NCBI RefSeq assembly: GCF_022539315.1
Contig: NC_066343.1
Coordinates: forward strand, 37,428,649-37,492,648
Length of the DNA stretch: 64,000 nt
Direction of reading: 5' to 3'
From: Serinus canaria
Taxonomy: Eukaryota; Chordata; Aves; Passeriformes; Fringillidae
Position numbers and translations under genes: made by a program. Of the stretch, positions 62,601 through 64,000 are shown one piece after another (position 1 is the first letter of the stretch; every line of letters begins with the position of its first letter). The notes beneath the pieces were generated by a model, which was not told the origin of the DNA, did no database searches, and was given only the letters and a program-made list of their open reading frames with translations.

Positions 62601-64000
62601 CAGCTGTTACTCCTCACATTGTAACTGTGAGGTTGTAAAAATTGCTTCCAAATCTCCATAACTGTGCATGTGTTTAACAACTAAGAACTGCTGAAGTACA
62701 TATACAAAACAAACAAATTAAGATGTGTTTGGTATTTAACAGGTTTTAGGGTACCAGTGAGGACATTATAGTTTTAACTTTCTTAAAAAAGAGGCTTCTT
62801 TGGTGAGAGAAACAGGACTAAACCAATGAACTGAAAAACCTCAACCCTTTCCTTCAATAAAGAAACTGAACTCTGTTTTCCTTTTCCATCTAAAGATCCT
62901 CAGTCATGGGATGAGGAGTAGGGTGTTTGGTGCATCATACTGCATAACTAGTCAGGTTTGTCCTAAAATCTGTATTGATATTAGTTGCCCTCTGTAGAAA
63001 ATGGTGGTGTTGAACTGGTTCCTGTGGAGATTCCCACTTGCATCCGAAGATCAGTATAAAAATTATGTATGGAGTTCAGAAAATGACAGTGATCTGTAAG
63101 AGGAAGGAGGAGGTTGTTGGGAAGGGGTTTTTGAGAGGGATTTTTTTCCCCTTTTTTCTTTTTGAGGTAATTCTGATTTCTGCTTCAGAACTTGCTTGGG
63201 AAACAAAGTCTAGCCACAGTTTACATAGCTCTATAAATAATGCCAGCTGTAGAACCATTCACACAACATTGACAGCAATGGATAAAAATACATAAAAACT
63301 CAATTTCTCAAACATTGCCTTTTAAGTACAGTAAATCAATGAGCATAAGTCCTCTGAAACATCAAGTGAGTGAAATATAAATGTCTATAAAATATGAGGC
63401 TCCCAAGTAGATGGGATAAGGGCTGCTTGGTAGTTTGCATGCAAAAGCAAAAATTTCTCAAGTGGCCACTGTTTGAAATCTTTTTACATTTAACCTGTAA
63501 ACTGGCAATAGAACAAGAAGGCTTTGTAGAACTGCTAAGCTATCACTACTTCACATGACCTTATTGGGAACTGCAAGGCTTCACCAGTTGTGAAAACCAA
63601 AATCAAATGCCATGCATTAAATTGCCCAGAAATATTTAAGAATTTAATTTCTTTCGCCTTAGTGTTGTAGAGTTATCACTTATGATCAATTTTGTTAAAC
63701 TTTGTTTTCTATTCTATAAACATCAAGGGAAAAAAGACAGAGGTCTTTCTGAAATTTGAACTGCTTGTACACTGACAGCAAGCAATGACTGGAGAACATT
63801 TGCATTCTTGATTATTCATGTGTAGTTTAAAGTCATATGCTATTATGAAAAAATTACACATATTAGGTGTTTTTTAATTGTTTGGTGTTTTTCCCTCCCA
63901 ACACAGTCCACTGTTTTCTAAGGACTGTAAGGTGGAATTGATGCTACTTTCGAGGAAAATCCATGTGTTCAGCTATTTGGCCGTCTTGTCTGCTCTGCTA
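56641..64000. other. Non-coding stretch to the right edge
   Basis: AT-rich and without recognisable genes. One imperfect inverted repeat lies at 59843-59899. The low repeat content of these last 7 kb would be consistent with a constrained regulatory region, but it cannot be tested here. Confidence 0.5.
59843..59899. repeat. Imperfect inverted repeat (21-22-bp arms)
   Basis: AGTAATAGGTATTTTCTAG... (59843-59864) pairs with ...CTAGAATTACCTATTACT (59879-59899) with a single-base offset. The loop and flanks are full of further TTCTAGAA half-sites, so several foldings compete. Confidence 0.8.

Overview
The window is a vertebrate, almost certainly avian and probably songbird, nuclear segment. The evidence is a split gene with canonical GT-AG introns, many fragments of the CR1 LINE (including its characteristic 3' end close to ATTCTGTGATTCTATG), and ERVL-type and other LTRs of the kind common in passerine genomes. 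There is no prokaryotic gene layout. Most of the sequence is AT-rich and non-coding.

Region 1, about 1-12,440: the 5' part of one gene on the minus strand, recognised as ERCC6L2, a Snf2-family DNA translocase involved in DNA repair. Four exons can be placed to the base: exon 1 coding part 12034-12055, exon 2 9053-9474, exon 3 2827-2946 and exon 4 1158-1351. Their reading phases join without a break into the first 252 codons. They carry the N-terminal Tudor-like segment, the DDMGLGKT ATP-binding motif and the first helicase motifs. The remaining exons lie beyond the left edge. The promoter is a CpG island at about 12,057-12,440 with two copies of a near-consensus CGCG (BANP-type) motif 63 bp apart. 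The introns contain retroelements: an ERVL-type LTR, a degraded CR1, and a stack of two LTRs abutting a long reversed CR1.

Region 2, about 12,565-64,000: more than 51 kb with no protein-coding gene that I can support. It holds CR1 pieces (12.6, 15.7-17.1, 24.2, 33.0, 36.1 and 41.2-42.6 kb), LTR remnants (35.1, 37.4 and 56.4 kb), a hexanucleotide microsatellite (30.7 kb), a diverged 19-bp minisatellite (22.9 kb) and several long inverted repeats (26.3, 29.1, 31.6, 41.0, 44.9 and 59.8 kb). From known vertebrate gene order, the gene beyond the right edge may be PTCH1, on chromosome Z in birds. That would make this desert a possible regulatory domain, but nothing in the window proves it.

I see no undescribed protein system. 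The most unusual signals are the near-perfect inverted repeats in the desert and the paired CGCG motifs in the promoter. All ages, homologies and functions are read by eye, without database searches.
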